The notes beneath the pieces are model-generated. The model saw only the letters and a program-made list of their open reading frames with translations, did no database searches and was not told the origin of the DNA. A DNA stretch of 64,000 nucleotides from Candidatus Accumulibacter appositus (GTDB lineage: Bacteria > Pseudomonadota > Gammaproteobacteria > Burkholderiales > Rhodocyclaceae): positions 22,184 through 86,183 of the forward strand of contig JEMX01000011.1 of the NCBI GenBank assembly GCA_000585055.1. The letters run 5' to 3'. Below are positions 18,296-26,354 of the stretch, one piece after another (position 1 is the first letter of the stretch; each line of letters opens with the position of its first letter). The translations under genes and the position numbers were made by a program.

Positions 18296-18447
18296 TTCCT
18301 AACTCCCTCGTGTTTGAGAATCCACAGCTGTCAATCTAACAAGCAGCCCGACGTTTGGCGTTGATACTCATCAAGTCAGGCGCGCGACGCAGCGCCCGGC
18401 GGCCGCGCCCTGCGCTCACCTGGCAGCGACGATTTTCCGACCCCAGC

Positions 18448-18762
18448 TCAAGGCTTGAGCTTGGAGATGTAATCGGCCAGCACCTTGATTTGCTCATCGC
18501 TGACCAGTGGCATCACGCCTTTCATTGCTGCCGAGTTGCCGTTGGCACGCGCCCCGGTCTTGATGTCCAGCATCTGCTTTTCGAGATACTTGGCATTCTG
18601 TCCGGCGATCTTCGGATAATCGGGCATCAGGGTCTTGGTGCCGTTCGCACCGTGGCACGCGCCGCAGGTCTTCTCGGCGTACAACTTGGCGCCGTCGTCA
18701 GCCGCCAATACCGGCGCGGCGGCCAGGCTCGCCAGCACCACCACAGCCATCAATTTCTTCAT
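18448..18762 (-). CDS. Monoheme cytochrome c, nos cluster
   Basis: A 104-aa class I cytochrome c with a Sec signal (APVLA/AD). It has one heme site CGACH and the motif YPKIAGQN, like the domains of the neighbouring diheme cytochrome, and methionine candidates for the sixth ligand near MKGVMP. The start MKK at 18762 is preferred because AAAAGGA lies six bases upstream; MTMKK at 18768 is possible. It lies directly downstream of nosZ and is probably its electron donor. Confidence 0.9.
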   Translation of the reverse strand: MKKLMAVVVLASLAAAPVLAADDGAKLYAEKTCGACHGANGTKTLMPDYPKIAGQNAKYLEKQMLDIKTGARANGNSAAMKGVMPLVSDEQIKVLADYISKLKP

Positions 18763-18854
18763 GGTCATTCCTTTTCGCATAAGAAAACGGGGAACAGAGT
18801 AACTCCGCCCCCCGTTGAGTCGCTTTGAGTCAGATCAACACGGCTTGCTGGTCT

Positions 18855-21152
18855 TTACTTGACCGGCTTGGCACCATTCTGCTCAAGATAGGTCTTGGCA
18901 CGCAGGCCGAGATCCGCCGCCTTGACCTGGTACTGCCAGATCTGCTCGGTCCACAGCGTGGCGTTGTTCCAGTCCTTCTTGCCAGCAGCTTCGTCAGCCT
19001 TGGCCTTGGCGTCCTTGATCTTGCCCAGCTGGTCGACGGCGTCGTCCATCATCGCCACCACATCCGGGAAGTCCTTGTAGTTGACACCGGTGATGTAGCC
19101 AACCACCGAGTCGATCACCGCCTGTGTATCGACCACCTTCTTCAGCTGCGACTTGTAGTCCGCTTCGCTGTAGTCGGTGCCAGCGGTCATCGCCGTCTTG
19201 GTCGGCTTCCAGCCTTTCGGCTTGACCAGCAGGTAACCCTGCATCTCGAGGTGCAGCGCCGAGCAGAACTCCGTGCAGTAGTACGGATAGACGCCTTCCT
19301 TGTCAGCCTTGAACTTGACCTGGACAGTCTTGCCCGGCTCGATCGACGCATGCACGTTGTAGGTCGAGACGGCAAAGCCGTGCGTTTCGTCCTGCGCCCG
19401 CTCGAGGTTGGTCAGGTTGATGGTGATCTCGTCACCCACTTCGGCTTCAATTGTTTCCGGAGTGATGTGCGAACGAATCAGCGTACCGAAGACTTCCACC
19501 TTGTTGCCGGTGCGAACGACTTTCTCCTCACCCGCACGAACAGCACCGGCATGTTTCTTGTCGGTGCGACTGTCGGTACCGACCTTGTAGCGAACACCAG
19601 GCTTCAGCTTGCTCGCCTCGATGGCGACCACGTAGTGCGGCTCACCCAGCGGCAGCGGCATGTCGTAAAGAAGCTGCATCTTGTCCTCGCTGATGTCGAT
19701 CAACTGGTGGTTCTGCGGATGCAGCGGACCAACCGGAGCAAAGCGGTCGATCGACAGCTTGTTCAAGGCCACCAGGTAGCGCCCCTTGGGATCCATGGAA
19801 TCGCCTTCCATGGTCATCAGGTGACCGATGTTGTAGTGCACGCTGATCTTGTCGAGAACCTTGCCTTCGCAGTAGTTCCACTTGGCGACCTGCGAGTCCA
19901 CATACAGAGAGGTGTAGGCCACGCATGGCTTCGAGTCATACTGCGTATGCAGCGGGCCGAGGCCGAGCTGAACCTGCGTATGCAGCGCGTCCTTCATGTT
20001 GATCACTGGCAGGCCGTAGGGGTCCTTCGACTCGAACTTTCCGGCCTTGATCGCGGCCATGATCTTCTCGAAGGAGTACACCGAAACGTGTGTGTCAAGC
20101 TTGCCGGAAACGGTGATCAGCTTGCCGTCCGGAGTGACGTCGACGCCGTGCGGCGATTTCGGTTCCGGAACCAGGAAGACGATGCCTTCCTTGATCGAAA
20201 CATCCAGCGGCAGCACGTTGTGGCCATTGATTTTCTTGGCCTTGCCGGCAGCGACCAACTCGGCGGCTTTCTTCCAGTTAATCACGTGCATGTAGTCGGT
20301 ATCCTTGGCCGAGCAACCCGCTTCATACGGGGGGCGACCTTTTTCGATACCACCGACGTAACGCTCGGTACAGAAGGAGTTGGTAAACGACCAGCCGTCA
20401 GACGGTCCCTTGCCGGCGTCCGACAGGTCCTGGCTGTACGGCGGCAGCTCGATCGAGAAGGAGAGCGCCGGATCGATGCGGCCTTCCTTGCGATCGAACT
20501 TCCAGTAGGTGACGCCGCCACGGTATTTCTCGTTGAACTCTTCGAGCGGCTCGAACTTCTTGTTCGCCAGCGGCGTCGCGTATTGCGCGGCCTCTATGAC
20601 ATATTCGGTGTTGGGAGTAACGAAGGCACCGCCGTGCTCGGACTTGTAGATCGGGTTGACGACGATCTGCTTGGTTTCGAAATCACGCAGGTCGATCACC
20701 GCCAGACGCGGGTTGGCCTTGTCGTTGATAAACAGGAACTGGCCGTCGTACTGGCCCTGTGTCTCCGAGATCGCCGGGTGGTGGGTATCGCCCCAGGTGA
20801 TGTCCTTGCCATCGATCTTGCCTTGCGCGAGAACCGCCTTCGAGCTCTCGTCGAAGCCGTAGCCCTGCCAGGGTTCCGGTGTGAACACGCCGATGTACTT
20901 GAGGATCCGCATCGACGGCACGCCATAGACAATGACCTGTCCCGACTGCCCGCCGGACGAGAAAGCGATGAACTCGTCGCGCTTTCCGGTCGGCACATAG
21001 GTCTTGGCGGCGGCCAGCAGGTCCTGCTGCGAAAGGCTTCGACGCTTCATGACGTCCTGTAGTGACTCGGCAGCATAGCTACTGCCGGAAGCTGCGAAGC
21101 CGAGTCCTGCGACGAGCAGCAGCGACGCAACTTGCTTCATTCGAAATTCCAT
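18855..21152 (-). CDS. nosZ: Nitrous oxide reductase NosZ, clade II (Sec type)
   Basis: A 765-aa periplasmic copper enzyme that reduces N2O to N2. The signal peptide has no twin arginines (MKQVASLLLVAGLGFAASG), a hallmark of clade II enzymes, unlike the Tat-exported clade I. The beta-propeller domain carries the CuZ histidines (e.g. GDTHHP, SPHGVD, YNIGHL, EPHYV). The cupredoxin domain has the CuA ligands C626-x3-C630-x3-H634 (YYCTEFCSALHLEM) and an upstream His in ETHGFAV. About 115 residues follow the CuA domain and look helical, without a CxxCH. Start 21152 is preceded by AGGGAG; MKQ at 21140 is an alternative. First gene of the nos operon. Confidence 0.97.
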   Translation of the reverse strand: MEFRMKQVASLLLVAGLGFAASGSSYAAESLQDVMKRRSLSQQDLLAAAKTYVPTGKRDEFIAFSSGGQSGQVIVYGVPSMRILKYIGVFTPEPWQGYGFDESSKAVLAQGKIDGKDITWGDTHHPAISETQGQYDGQFLFINDKANPRLAVIDLRDFETKQIVVNPIYKSEHGGAFVTPNTEYVIEAAQYATPLANKKFEPLEEFNEKYRGGVTYWKFDRKEGRIDPALSFSIELPPYSQDLSDAGKGPSDGWSFTNSFCTERYVGGIEKGRPPYEAGCSAKDTDYMHVINWKKAAELVAAGKAKKINGHNVLPLDVSIKEGIVFLVPEPKSPHGVDVTPDGKLITVSGKLDTHVSVYSFEKIMAAIKAGKFESKDPYGLPVINMKDALHTQVQLGLGPLHTQYDSKPCVAYTSLYVDSQVAKWNYCEGKVLDKISVHYNIGHLMTMEGDSMDPKGRYLVALNKLSIDRFAPVGPLHPQNHQLIDISEDKMQLLYDMPLPLGEPHYVVAIEASKLKPGVRYKVGTDSRTDKKHAGAVRAGEEKVVRTGNKVEVFGTLIRSHITPETIEAEVGDEITINLTNLERAQDETHGFAVSTYNVHASIEPGKTVQVKFKADKEGVYPYYCTEFCSALHLEMQGYLLVKPKGWKPTKTAMTAGTDYSEADYKSQLKKVVDTQAVIDSVVGYITGVNYKDFPDVVAMMDDAVDQLGKIKDAKAKADEAAGKKDWNNATLWTEQIWQYQVKAADLGLRAKTYLEQNGAKPVK

Positions 21153-21220
21153 TCTCTCTCTCCCTTTGAACAATTGGGGTTTGGCTTTCCCATCCCTATC
21201 GCCAAGCGACATGGCGCCAC

Positions 21221-21251
21221 TGCGGCAATATGCCGCACATTGTGCGCACAA
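21221..21251. promoter_or_regulatory. Two palindromes in the nosZ leader region
   Basis: TGCGGCA-ATA-TGCCGCA (21221-21237) is an inverted repeat with 7-bp arms, and TTGTGCGCACAA (21240-21251) is a perfect 12-bp palindrome. Both lie between the FNR-type box and the nosZ start, so they could be operators or leader hairpins. The regulator is unknown. Confidence 0.45.
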
Positions 21252-21266
21252 GAGCCGCGCGATAAT

Positions 21267-21280
21267 TTGAGGTGAATCAA
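21267..21280 (-). promoter_or_regulatory. FNR/DNR-type box upstream of nosZ
   Basis: TTGAGGTGAATCAA matches the FNR/CRP-family consensus TTGAT-N4-ATCAA with one mismatch. It is centred about 120 bp upstream of the nosZ ATG, compatible with a site near -41.5 and a leader of roughly 80 nt. It suggests induction under low oxygen or by nitric oxide. The palindrome could also serve the divergent gene at 21432. Confidence 0.65.
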
Positions 21281-21431
21281 TTTTCGTCGAGCCGCGCCTT
21301 CGCACAATGTCGGGCTTGCCTTTCCGCTGCGGCACGCGTGCTCACCGACACCGCGCAGCCCTCGGTGCCCAAAAACACGCCGCGCCCACGGCTAGACCTG
21401 TAGCGGACGGCCACGGAGCCGATATTTCCCG

Positions 21432-21899
21432 ATGACCAAGAACCTCCTGCTCGACGCCGCGATCCTGCTCGCCCTGGCCATTCTCGGCGTCATCGGCTAC
21501 AAGCTGGCACCGCTGCTCAGCCCGAAGGCCGATATCGCACTACCGCTATCAAGCTGCAATCTGAACCAGCAGGCGTGCACGGCCGCCCTTCCGGACGGCG
21601 GTCAGCTCGAATTCTCGATTGAACCAAGACCGGTGCCGTCGCTAAAGCCCCTGCAATTGCAGGCGACGCTCACCGGCAGCGAAGTTCGCAGCGTAGAAGT
21701 TGATTTCGCCGGCACCGAAATGAAAATGGGCTATAACCGACCACAGCTGGCCAGCGAGCCGAACAACAGCCAGCGCTTCTCGGGAATGGCCAGCCTGCCG
21801 GTATGCATTACCGGGAGCATGGAATGGGATGCGACCGTACTGGTCGATACCGGCAAGGCCCTGGTGGCGGTGCCATTCCGCTTCCAGAGCGGCAACTGA
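21432..21899 (+). CDS. Membrane-anchored periplasmic protein, unknown function
   Basis: 155 aa: one N-terminal helix (about 6-28, ILLALAILGVIGYKLAPLL) followed by a small periplasmic domain with three cysteines (SSCNLNQQACTAAL and VCITGS). It resembles no family whose function I can name. The beta-rich pattern and its place directly before a Sco1/SenC protein (13 bp between them) and a PCu(A)C protein suggest a role in copper handling or cytochrome oxidase/NosZ assembly. That role is inferred from context only. It is divergent from nosZ. Confidence 0.8.
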   Translation: MTKNLLLDAAILLALAILGVIGYKLAPLLSPKADIALPLSSCNLNQQACTAALPDGGQLEFSIEPRPVPSLKPLQLQATLTGSEVRSVEVDFAGTEMKMGYNRPQLASEPNNSQRFSGMASLPVCITGSMEWDATVLVDTGKALVAVPFRFQSGN

Positions 21900-21912
21900 G
21901 GCCGGCGCACAC

Positions 21913-22548
21913 ATGAAGACCCGCTTGCTGTTGATCGCCCTGATCGTCGTACTCAGCGCCACGCTGATCTATCTGGCAGCCTTCTGGGAACCGCTACCGC
22001 CAGCGACCATCACCGCCGCTCGGCCGCATGCCCGCCTGGCGGCGGCAGCCAAGCCAGCGGGAGGCGACTTCATACTCCAGGGGCCGCAAGGACCCGTCGC
22101 TCTCGCCGATTATCGCGGCCAAGTCGTCTTGCTCTACTTCGGCTACACCTACTGCCCCGATGTCTGCCCGACGTCGCTGGCGCTGATCGCCCAGGCACTG
22201 TCCGGGCTGGAAGCGAGCGAGCGGCAGCAGGTGCAGGCCTGGCTCATCTCGGTCGACCCGCAACGCGACAGCGCTGAGCGCCTGCAGGAGTACGCGCCCT
22301 TCTTTCACCGGACTCTGATCGGCCTGAGCGGCACGCCAGCGGAGATCGCCCGCGTCGCCGCACAGTATGGGGCCAGTTATCAGGCGCAGCCGCCGAACGC
22401 GCAGGGGCAATACAGCGTCGACCACTCCTCGGCGACCTACCTAATCGATACCCAGGGGAAGCTGGCACTCAGCCTGCCGCACGCCTCGACACCCGCACAA
22501 ATCCTTGCCGCCATCCGCCAACATCTGGCGCCGGTCGCCGTCAGATGA
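21913..22548 (+). CDS. Sco1/SenC family copper chaperone
   Basis: 211 aa, anchored by an N-terminal helix (about 4-22). The thioredoxin-like Sco domain has the copper-binding CxxxC in YTYCPDVCPTS and the distal ligand histidine in VDHSSATYLID. Sco proteins load or reduce the CuA site of cytochrome oxidase. Because NosZ has a homologous CuA site and the gene lies next to nosZ, it may serve NosZ as well (inference). The ATG at 21913 follows the upstream stop closely. Confidence 0.93.
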   Translation: MKTRLLLIALIVVLSATLIYLAAFWEPLPPATITAARPHARLAAAAKPAGGDFILQGPQGPVALADYRGQVVLLYFGYTYCPDVCPTSLALIAQALSGLEASERQQVQAWLISVDPQRDSAERLQEYAPFFHRTLIGLSGTPAEIARVAAQYGASYQAQPPNAQGQYSVDHSSATYLIDTQGKLALSLPHASTPAQILAAIRQHLAPVAVR

Positions 22549-22596
22549 AGCCAACAGCAGACCCCTCCGATCACTTACTGACAGGAAAATCCCGCC

Positions 22597-23091
22597 ATGC
22601 GTTTGCATCCCACCCTTGCCGTCCTCGCCACGACACTCACGGCACTCACGCTGCCCTTACCCACCCTGGCCAGCGAGACCGATCTGAGCATCATCGGCGC
22701 CTACGTGCGCATGGTGCCGCCGGGAACACCCAACACCGCCGCCTTCATGACCATAGCCAACAGCGGCAGCAGCAACCGCAAGCTGCTCATGGCAGAAAGC
22801 CCGGCCGCCAAGCGAAGCGAGTTGCACACCCATATCAATGACCAGGGCATGATGCGCATGCGCCAGGTGGAGGCAATCGAAATCAAGGCCGCGGCGCACA
22901 CCGAACTCAAACCCGGCGGCTACCACATCATGCTGCTCGATCTCCAGCAGTCACTGAAAGAAGGCGACAGCGTGCCCCTCACCCTACGCTTCGACGACGG
23001 CAGCACCAAGGAGATCGCCGCCGCAGTCAAGAAGCCCCAGACGGTCATGAAAGCCACAGACACCCCGGAGCACGGCGCGATGAAGCACTGA
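22597..23091 (+). CDS. PCu(A)C periplasmic copper chaperone
   Basis: 164 aa. A Sec signal (LPTLA/SE) is followed by the PCu(A)C fold with the copper ligand pattern: M in LLMAES, H in ELHTH, M residues in QGMMRMR, and HIM in GGYHIML. PCu(A)C proteins pass Cu(I) to the CuA site of terminal oxidases together with Sco. Its position after the Sco gene, in the same orientation with a 48-bp gap, supports a shared copper-delivery operon. The C-terminus ends with His/Met residues (EHGAMKH) that could add metal binding. Confidence 0.93.
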   Translation: MRLHPTLAVLATTLTALTLPLPTLASETDLSIIGAYVRMVPPGTPNTAAFMTIANSGSSNRKLLMAESPAAKRSELHTHINDQGMMRMRQVEAIEIKAAAHTELKPGGYHIMLLDLQQSLKEGDSVPLTLRFDDGSTKEIAAAVKKPQTVMKATDTPEHGAMKH

Positions 23092-23142
23092 GCGAAGGAA
23101 CATCTGCGGCTGCCGCTCAGGCGCCAAGAGCTGTGCCCTTGG

Positions 23143-23313
23143 CTATCGCCGGGCGCCGTAAATCCGGGATTTCCTGCGCCAGCAAGCAGGTTTCTGCAAA
23201 GCCGAAACGTCCACCCGCGGCGCCGTGAAGACTTCCTGCGCAATAGCCCAGCGATGCGTCTCGGCCTGATAGACACCAGCGATCTGCTCAAACAACTTCT
23301 GAATGCGATTCAT
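23143..23313 (-). CDS. Small 56-aa protein downstream of an SOS-type box
   Basis: A short ORF with a good ribosome-binding site (GAGGAG seven bases before ATG 23313). The product is MNRIQKLFEQIAGVYQ... with a basic C-terminus (WRRKSR). It matches no family known to me. About 70 bp upstream stands a perfect LexA-type palindrome, so it may be a damage-inducible peptide. The evidence is the ribosome-binding site and promoter context only; no homology can be checked here. Confidence 0.5.
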   Translation of the reverse strand: MNRIQKLFEQIAGVYQAETHRWAIAQEVFTAPRVDVSALQKPACWRRKSRIYGARR

Positions 23314-23381
23314 GATGACTTGCTCCTCTATCGGGATCGATTGATCGAATTCGCTGCAGCTGGAGCAAGAATAACGAAATA

Positions 23382-23397
23382 CTGTACGTATGTACAG
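23382..23397 (-). promoter_or_regulatory. LexA (SOS) box candidate
   Basis: CTGTACGTATGTACAG fits the gamma/betaproteobacterial LexA consensus CTGT-N8-ACAG exactly and has 6-bp perfect arms. It lies 69 bp upstream of the 56-aa ORF on the minus strand, with an A/T-rich stretch (TATTTCGTTATTCT) between that could hold the -10 region. Confidence 0.6.
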
Positions 23398-23511
23398 CAC
23401 TTTATGTGGCCACACTTCGGCGGCGGCTGGCACGCCTGTGACGCAAAGATGAGAACCTACAGAGCAAAACCGCCGCCTGAGGGTTTCAGGCCAGCCGGCC
23501 GGGTTCGCAGA

Positions 23512-23608
23512 CAACAAAAAGCCCCGGCTTGTGACCGAGGCTAATTGTTTGTTTCTACTGGTGCCGCTGGGCGGAATCGAACTGCCGACCTTCGCATCAC
23601 GAATGCGC
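23512..23608. repeat. Attachment-site repeat, left copy (tRNA-Thr remnant)
   Basis: This 97-bp sequence is identical except for one base (C at 23598, T at 26970) to 26884-26980. It contains the 3' half of a tRNA-Thr(CGT) gene from the anticodon arm onward plus the tRNA's downstream terminator. It is a partial tRNA copy, not functional, and marks the left end of the integrated islet. Confidence 0.85.
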
Positions 23609-23777
23609 AAAGAATGGCATTTCTCTATGTTGATTGGGATTCATGAAAACACCAAAACATACTGTTTTTCAATAGCCTAGCAGAACTAGACGTTTCTTTC
23701 TGTTGATGCGCATTGCTATAATTTGCCTACTATATGCCTACTGAATGTCCTTGGTAGGCAGCAGCGGAGGGTGGGCG

Positions 23778-25101
23778 ATGAGCGAGAGAGTCAAATTCGT
23801 AGCTGGGCTAATCGCGGGCTTCAACTGTCCGGCAGGCTTGAGCGCCAACTTCATGTGGGACTCCCAGACGAAGGGGCTTGGGCTGAAGGCTTCAGCGGGT
23901 GGTTCGAGACGGTACGTGCTCGAAAGCCGCCTCAAATCTGGGGCAAGTATCCGGCTGACCATCGGCGACCCGAAGACGTGGACGATACAAGCCGCTCGTG
24001 ACGAAGCCCGCCGGTTACAAACCCTGATTGACCAAGGGGTAGACCCACGCCAAGAGAAGGCCGAACGCGTCGCAGCCTCTGAGGCCAAGCGCGAAGAAGC
24101 GAAACGCGTACGTGCACTGGCAATGGACGTGGCAAGCCTACCTTGCCGCACGCGCCACGCGATGGAGTGCCCGTAGCCTGCTCGACCATCAGCGCCTTTC
24201 GGACCCTGGCGGAAGACCCAAGACCCGAGGACGCAAGCCCGGCGAAGGCGATACAACGCTACCTGGAATTCTCCTGCCGCTGCTGCGCCTGCCTCTGGCG
24301 AAGATCGACGCCGACGCCGTGCGCGCATGGTTGAAGGAAGAAGCCGCACACAGGCCGACGCAAGCCAACAACGCCTTCGTTCGCCTGCGTGCCTTCCTCA
24401 ACTGGTGCGCGGATCGCCCGGAGTACCGCGACCAGGCACGCACTGACGCCTGTCTTACCCGCCTGGCCCGCGACAAACTGCCGAAGAAATCCGCCAAGGA
24501 CGACTGCCTGCAGCGTGAGCAGTTGCCGGCGTGGTTCGCTGCCGTACGCCAGATACAGAATCCCGTCATCGCTGCCTATCTGCAAACAGCGTTGCTGACT
24601 GGCGCGCGCCGGGAAGAGGTGGCTGGCTTGGCCTGGAACGACATCGACTTCCAGTGGAAGGCGATGACCATCAAGGACAACGTGCAAGGCAAGCGGACCG
24701 TTCCCTTGACGCCCTTTGTCGCTTCGTTGCTGGCCACCCTGCCCCGCCGCAATGAGTGGGTATTCAGTAGCCCCACCGCCGCGTCTGGAAGGCTTCGGGA
24801 GTCGCGCATACAGCACAACAAGGCACTGACCGCCGCCGGCCTGCCGAACGTCACCATCCATGGCTTGCGCCGTTCCTTCGGCACCCTGGCTGAGTGGGTG
24901 GAATGCCCCGCCGGAGTCTCGGCGCAAATCATGGGACACAAGCCGAGTGCGACCGCCGAGAAGCACTACCGCATTCGACCGCTCGACCTGCTACGCATGT
25001 GGCACACGAAAATTGAGGCTTGGATTCTGGACGAAGCCGGCATCGAACAATCGACGGACGAGCAAGCCGGCCCGCGCTTGGTGAAGAGTGGCCGGAAGTG
25101 A
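23778..25101 (+). pseudogene. Frameshifted tyrosine-type island integrase
   Basis: The N-terminal part (from ATG 23778, ribosome-binding site GGAGGG) is the arm-binding domain of P4-type integrases (TKGLGLKASAGGSRRYVLES, LTIGDP, ARDEARRLQTLIDQGVDP). It leaves frame at about 24110-24125, and the rest continues in the next frame to 25101. The core-binding and catalytic domains are there: R in TGARREEVAGL, HxxR in HGLRRSFG, H in MGHKPSAT and the tyrosine in EKHYRIR. The only visible lesion is a single-base-type frame slip, so it may be recently inactivated or a sequencing error. It would have catalysed integration at tRNA-Thr. Confidence 0.85.
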
Positions 25102-25146
25102 CCGCCGGCCGCAACTTGCCGCCGCGCAAGTACATTGCCCCCACTA

Positions 25147-25172
25147 CAGAACTTCTGTAACCTTTACGTTAC
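25147..25172 (+). promoter_or_regulatory. Operator-like palindromes before the toxin gene
   Basis: CAGAA-C-TTCTG (25147-25157) and GTAAC-N6-GTTAC (25157-25172) are back-to-back perfect inverted repeats ending 7 bp before the toxin ATG. That is the usual place for autoregulation by a toxin-antitoxin complex. Confidence 0.55.
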
Positions 25173-25178
25173 TAACCC

Positions 25179-25505
25179 ATGTTCGACATTCTCGACTATC
25201 AGGCGGAAGACGGCCGCGACCCGTTCAAGGAGTGGCTGGCAGGTTTGGCAGACCGGCGGGCACGCGCACGGGTGGCCGTTCGGGTGCAACGCATGGCCGC
25301 CGGCAACTTCGGCGACCACAAGCCGCTGAGCGAGGGAGTATGGGAACTGAAGATAGACCACGGCGCCGGCTACCGGGTGTATTACGCGCAGTCCGGCCGC
25401 CGAGTGCTGTTGCTGCTGGTCGGTGGTGACAAGCGCCGGCAGCAAGCCGACATTGCAACCGCCGTCCGCTACTGGCAAGACTGGCAAAAGAGGAACACAC
25501 AATGA
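25179..25505 (+). CDS. RelE/HigB-type toxin (phage Gp49-like)
   Basis: A 108-aa toxin of the RelE/ParE superfamily, Gp49-like addiction-module killer type: F-x-x-W start (DPFKEWLAGLADRRARARV), GVWELKIDHGAGYRVYYA core and LLLLVGGDKRRQQADI end. Such toxins cleave mRNA at the ribosome. It overlaps its antitoxin by 4 bp (ATGA), in the toxin-first order typical of higBA. There is no strong ribosome-binding site, and the upstream palindromes suggest self-repression. Confidence 0.9.
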   Translation: MFDILDYQAEDGRDPFKEWLAGLADRRARARVAVRVQRMAAGNFGDHKPLSEGVWELKIDHGAGYRVYYAQSGRRVLLLLVGGDKRRQQADIATAVRYWQDWQKRNTQ

Positions 25506-25819
25506 AAGCCGCCCGCCCCCACGATGACGCAATGGTGGAAGTTCTCCGCGAAGACCCGGCCTTTGCCGACGAATACCTGGCCGCCGCGCTGGAAGAAGCC
25601 GACGAGCCCGGCGGGCGGCAAGCCCTGTTGCGCGCCCTGCGCCATGTCGCCCAAGCGCAAGGCATGGAGGAAGTAGCGGAACGCGCCGGCCTGCGCCGAG
25701 AAAGCCTTTACCGCGCGCTATCTCCCAAGGGGAACCCGACGCTTGAAACGCTGCTGGCGGTCCTCTCCGCCGCTGGTCTGCGCCTGGCAGTTGCCCGCCG
25801 GGAGGAACACCCAGCCTGA
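25502..25819 (+). CDS. HigA-like antitoxin with HTH
   Basis: A 105-aa addiction-module antidote. The N-terminus has the family pattern of repeated acidic helices (DDAMVEVLREDPAFADEYLAAALEE), followed by a helix-turn-helix (GMEEVAERAGLRRESLYRALSPKGNPTLETLLAVLSA) that should bind the operator upstream of the toxin. Translationally coupled to the toxin. An IS3-type fragment abuts its stop codon, so the insertion happened right at the end of the pair without shortening it noticeably. Confidence 0.9.
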   Translation: MKAARPHDDAMVEVLREDPAFADEYLAAALEEADEPGGRQALLRALRHVAQAQGMEEVAERAGLRRESLYRALSPKGNPTLETLLAVLSAAGLRLAVARREEHPA

Positions 25820-25822
25820 TGT

Positions 25823-26354
25823 GGCGGTGTTCCGTGTTGTACCAGCGCACGAAGTCGCTACCCCAGAGGCGTGCCTGCTCGATGCTCTCGAACCCCCGTG
25901 CCGGGAATTCCGGTCGGTACTTCGCCGTGCGAAAGAGCGTCTCGGCATAAGCGTTGTCGTCAGACACGCGCGGTCGCGAGTAGGACGGTTTGATACCCAG
26001 CCAATGCAGAATCGCCAGGACCATGGTGGCCTTCAGGGTTGAGCCGTTGTCACCGTGTAGAACCGGTTTGGACGCCAGGGAGTGAATACCCTCGGCCAAG
26101 GCCGTGCGTTTGACCAAGTGAGCGGCGTGGTCAGAATCGTCCCTGGTCTCGACCGTGAAGCCGACGATCTTGCGGCTATACAAGTCCAGGATCAGGTAGA
26201 GGTAGAACCACTGGCCGATGACCTGGGTGGGCAAATAAGTCATGTCCCAGCACCAGACCTGACGCGGGCCGGTAGCAATCTGCGTCGTGGGCGGCTTGGG
26301 GTTGGCCGTTGGCGCCTGAGCGCGACCGCGGTGGTGCACTTGATACAGATAGAA
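25823..26354 (-). pseudogene. IS3-family transposase fragment (IS2-like orfB)
   Basis: The middle part of a DDE transposase: HHRGRAQAP, then WCWDMTYLP (first D), HGDNGS (second D) and NAYAETLFR (E), with LDLYSRKIVGF between. Both ends are missing: the homology begins abruptly near HHRGRAQ and stops after WYNTEHRH, immediately beside the antitoxin stop. No terminal inverted repeats are apparent. This is a dead relic and cannot transpose. Confidence 0.85.

Noticed and set aside
18825..21062. 745-codon plus-strand frame opposite nosZ
   Set aside because: Antisense to an unmistakable NosZ; composition (Val/Arg/Leu/His-rich) is that of a complement-strand shadow, with no domain.
23545..23611. A second functional tRNA-Thr
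   Set aside because: Only the 3' half is present; the 5' acceptor and D-arm are missing. It is an attachment-site remnant.
25164..25822. Extension of the transposase frame through the toxin-antitoxin genes
   Set aside because: Transposase similarity stops after WYNTEHRH at about 25823; the rest is antisense to the toxin and antitoxin genes, which have intact motifs.
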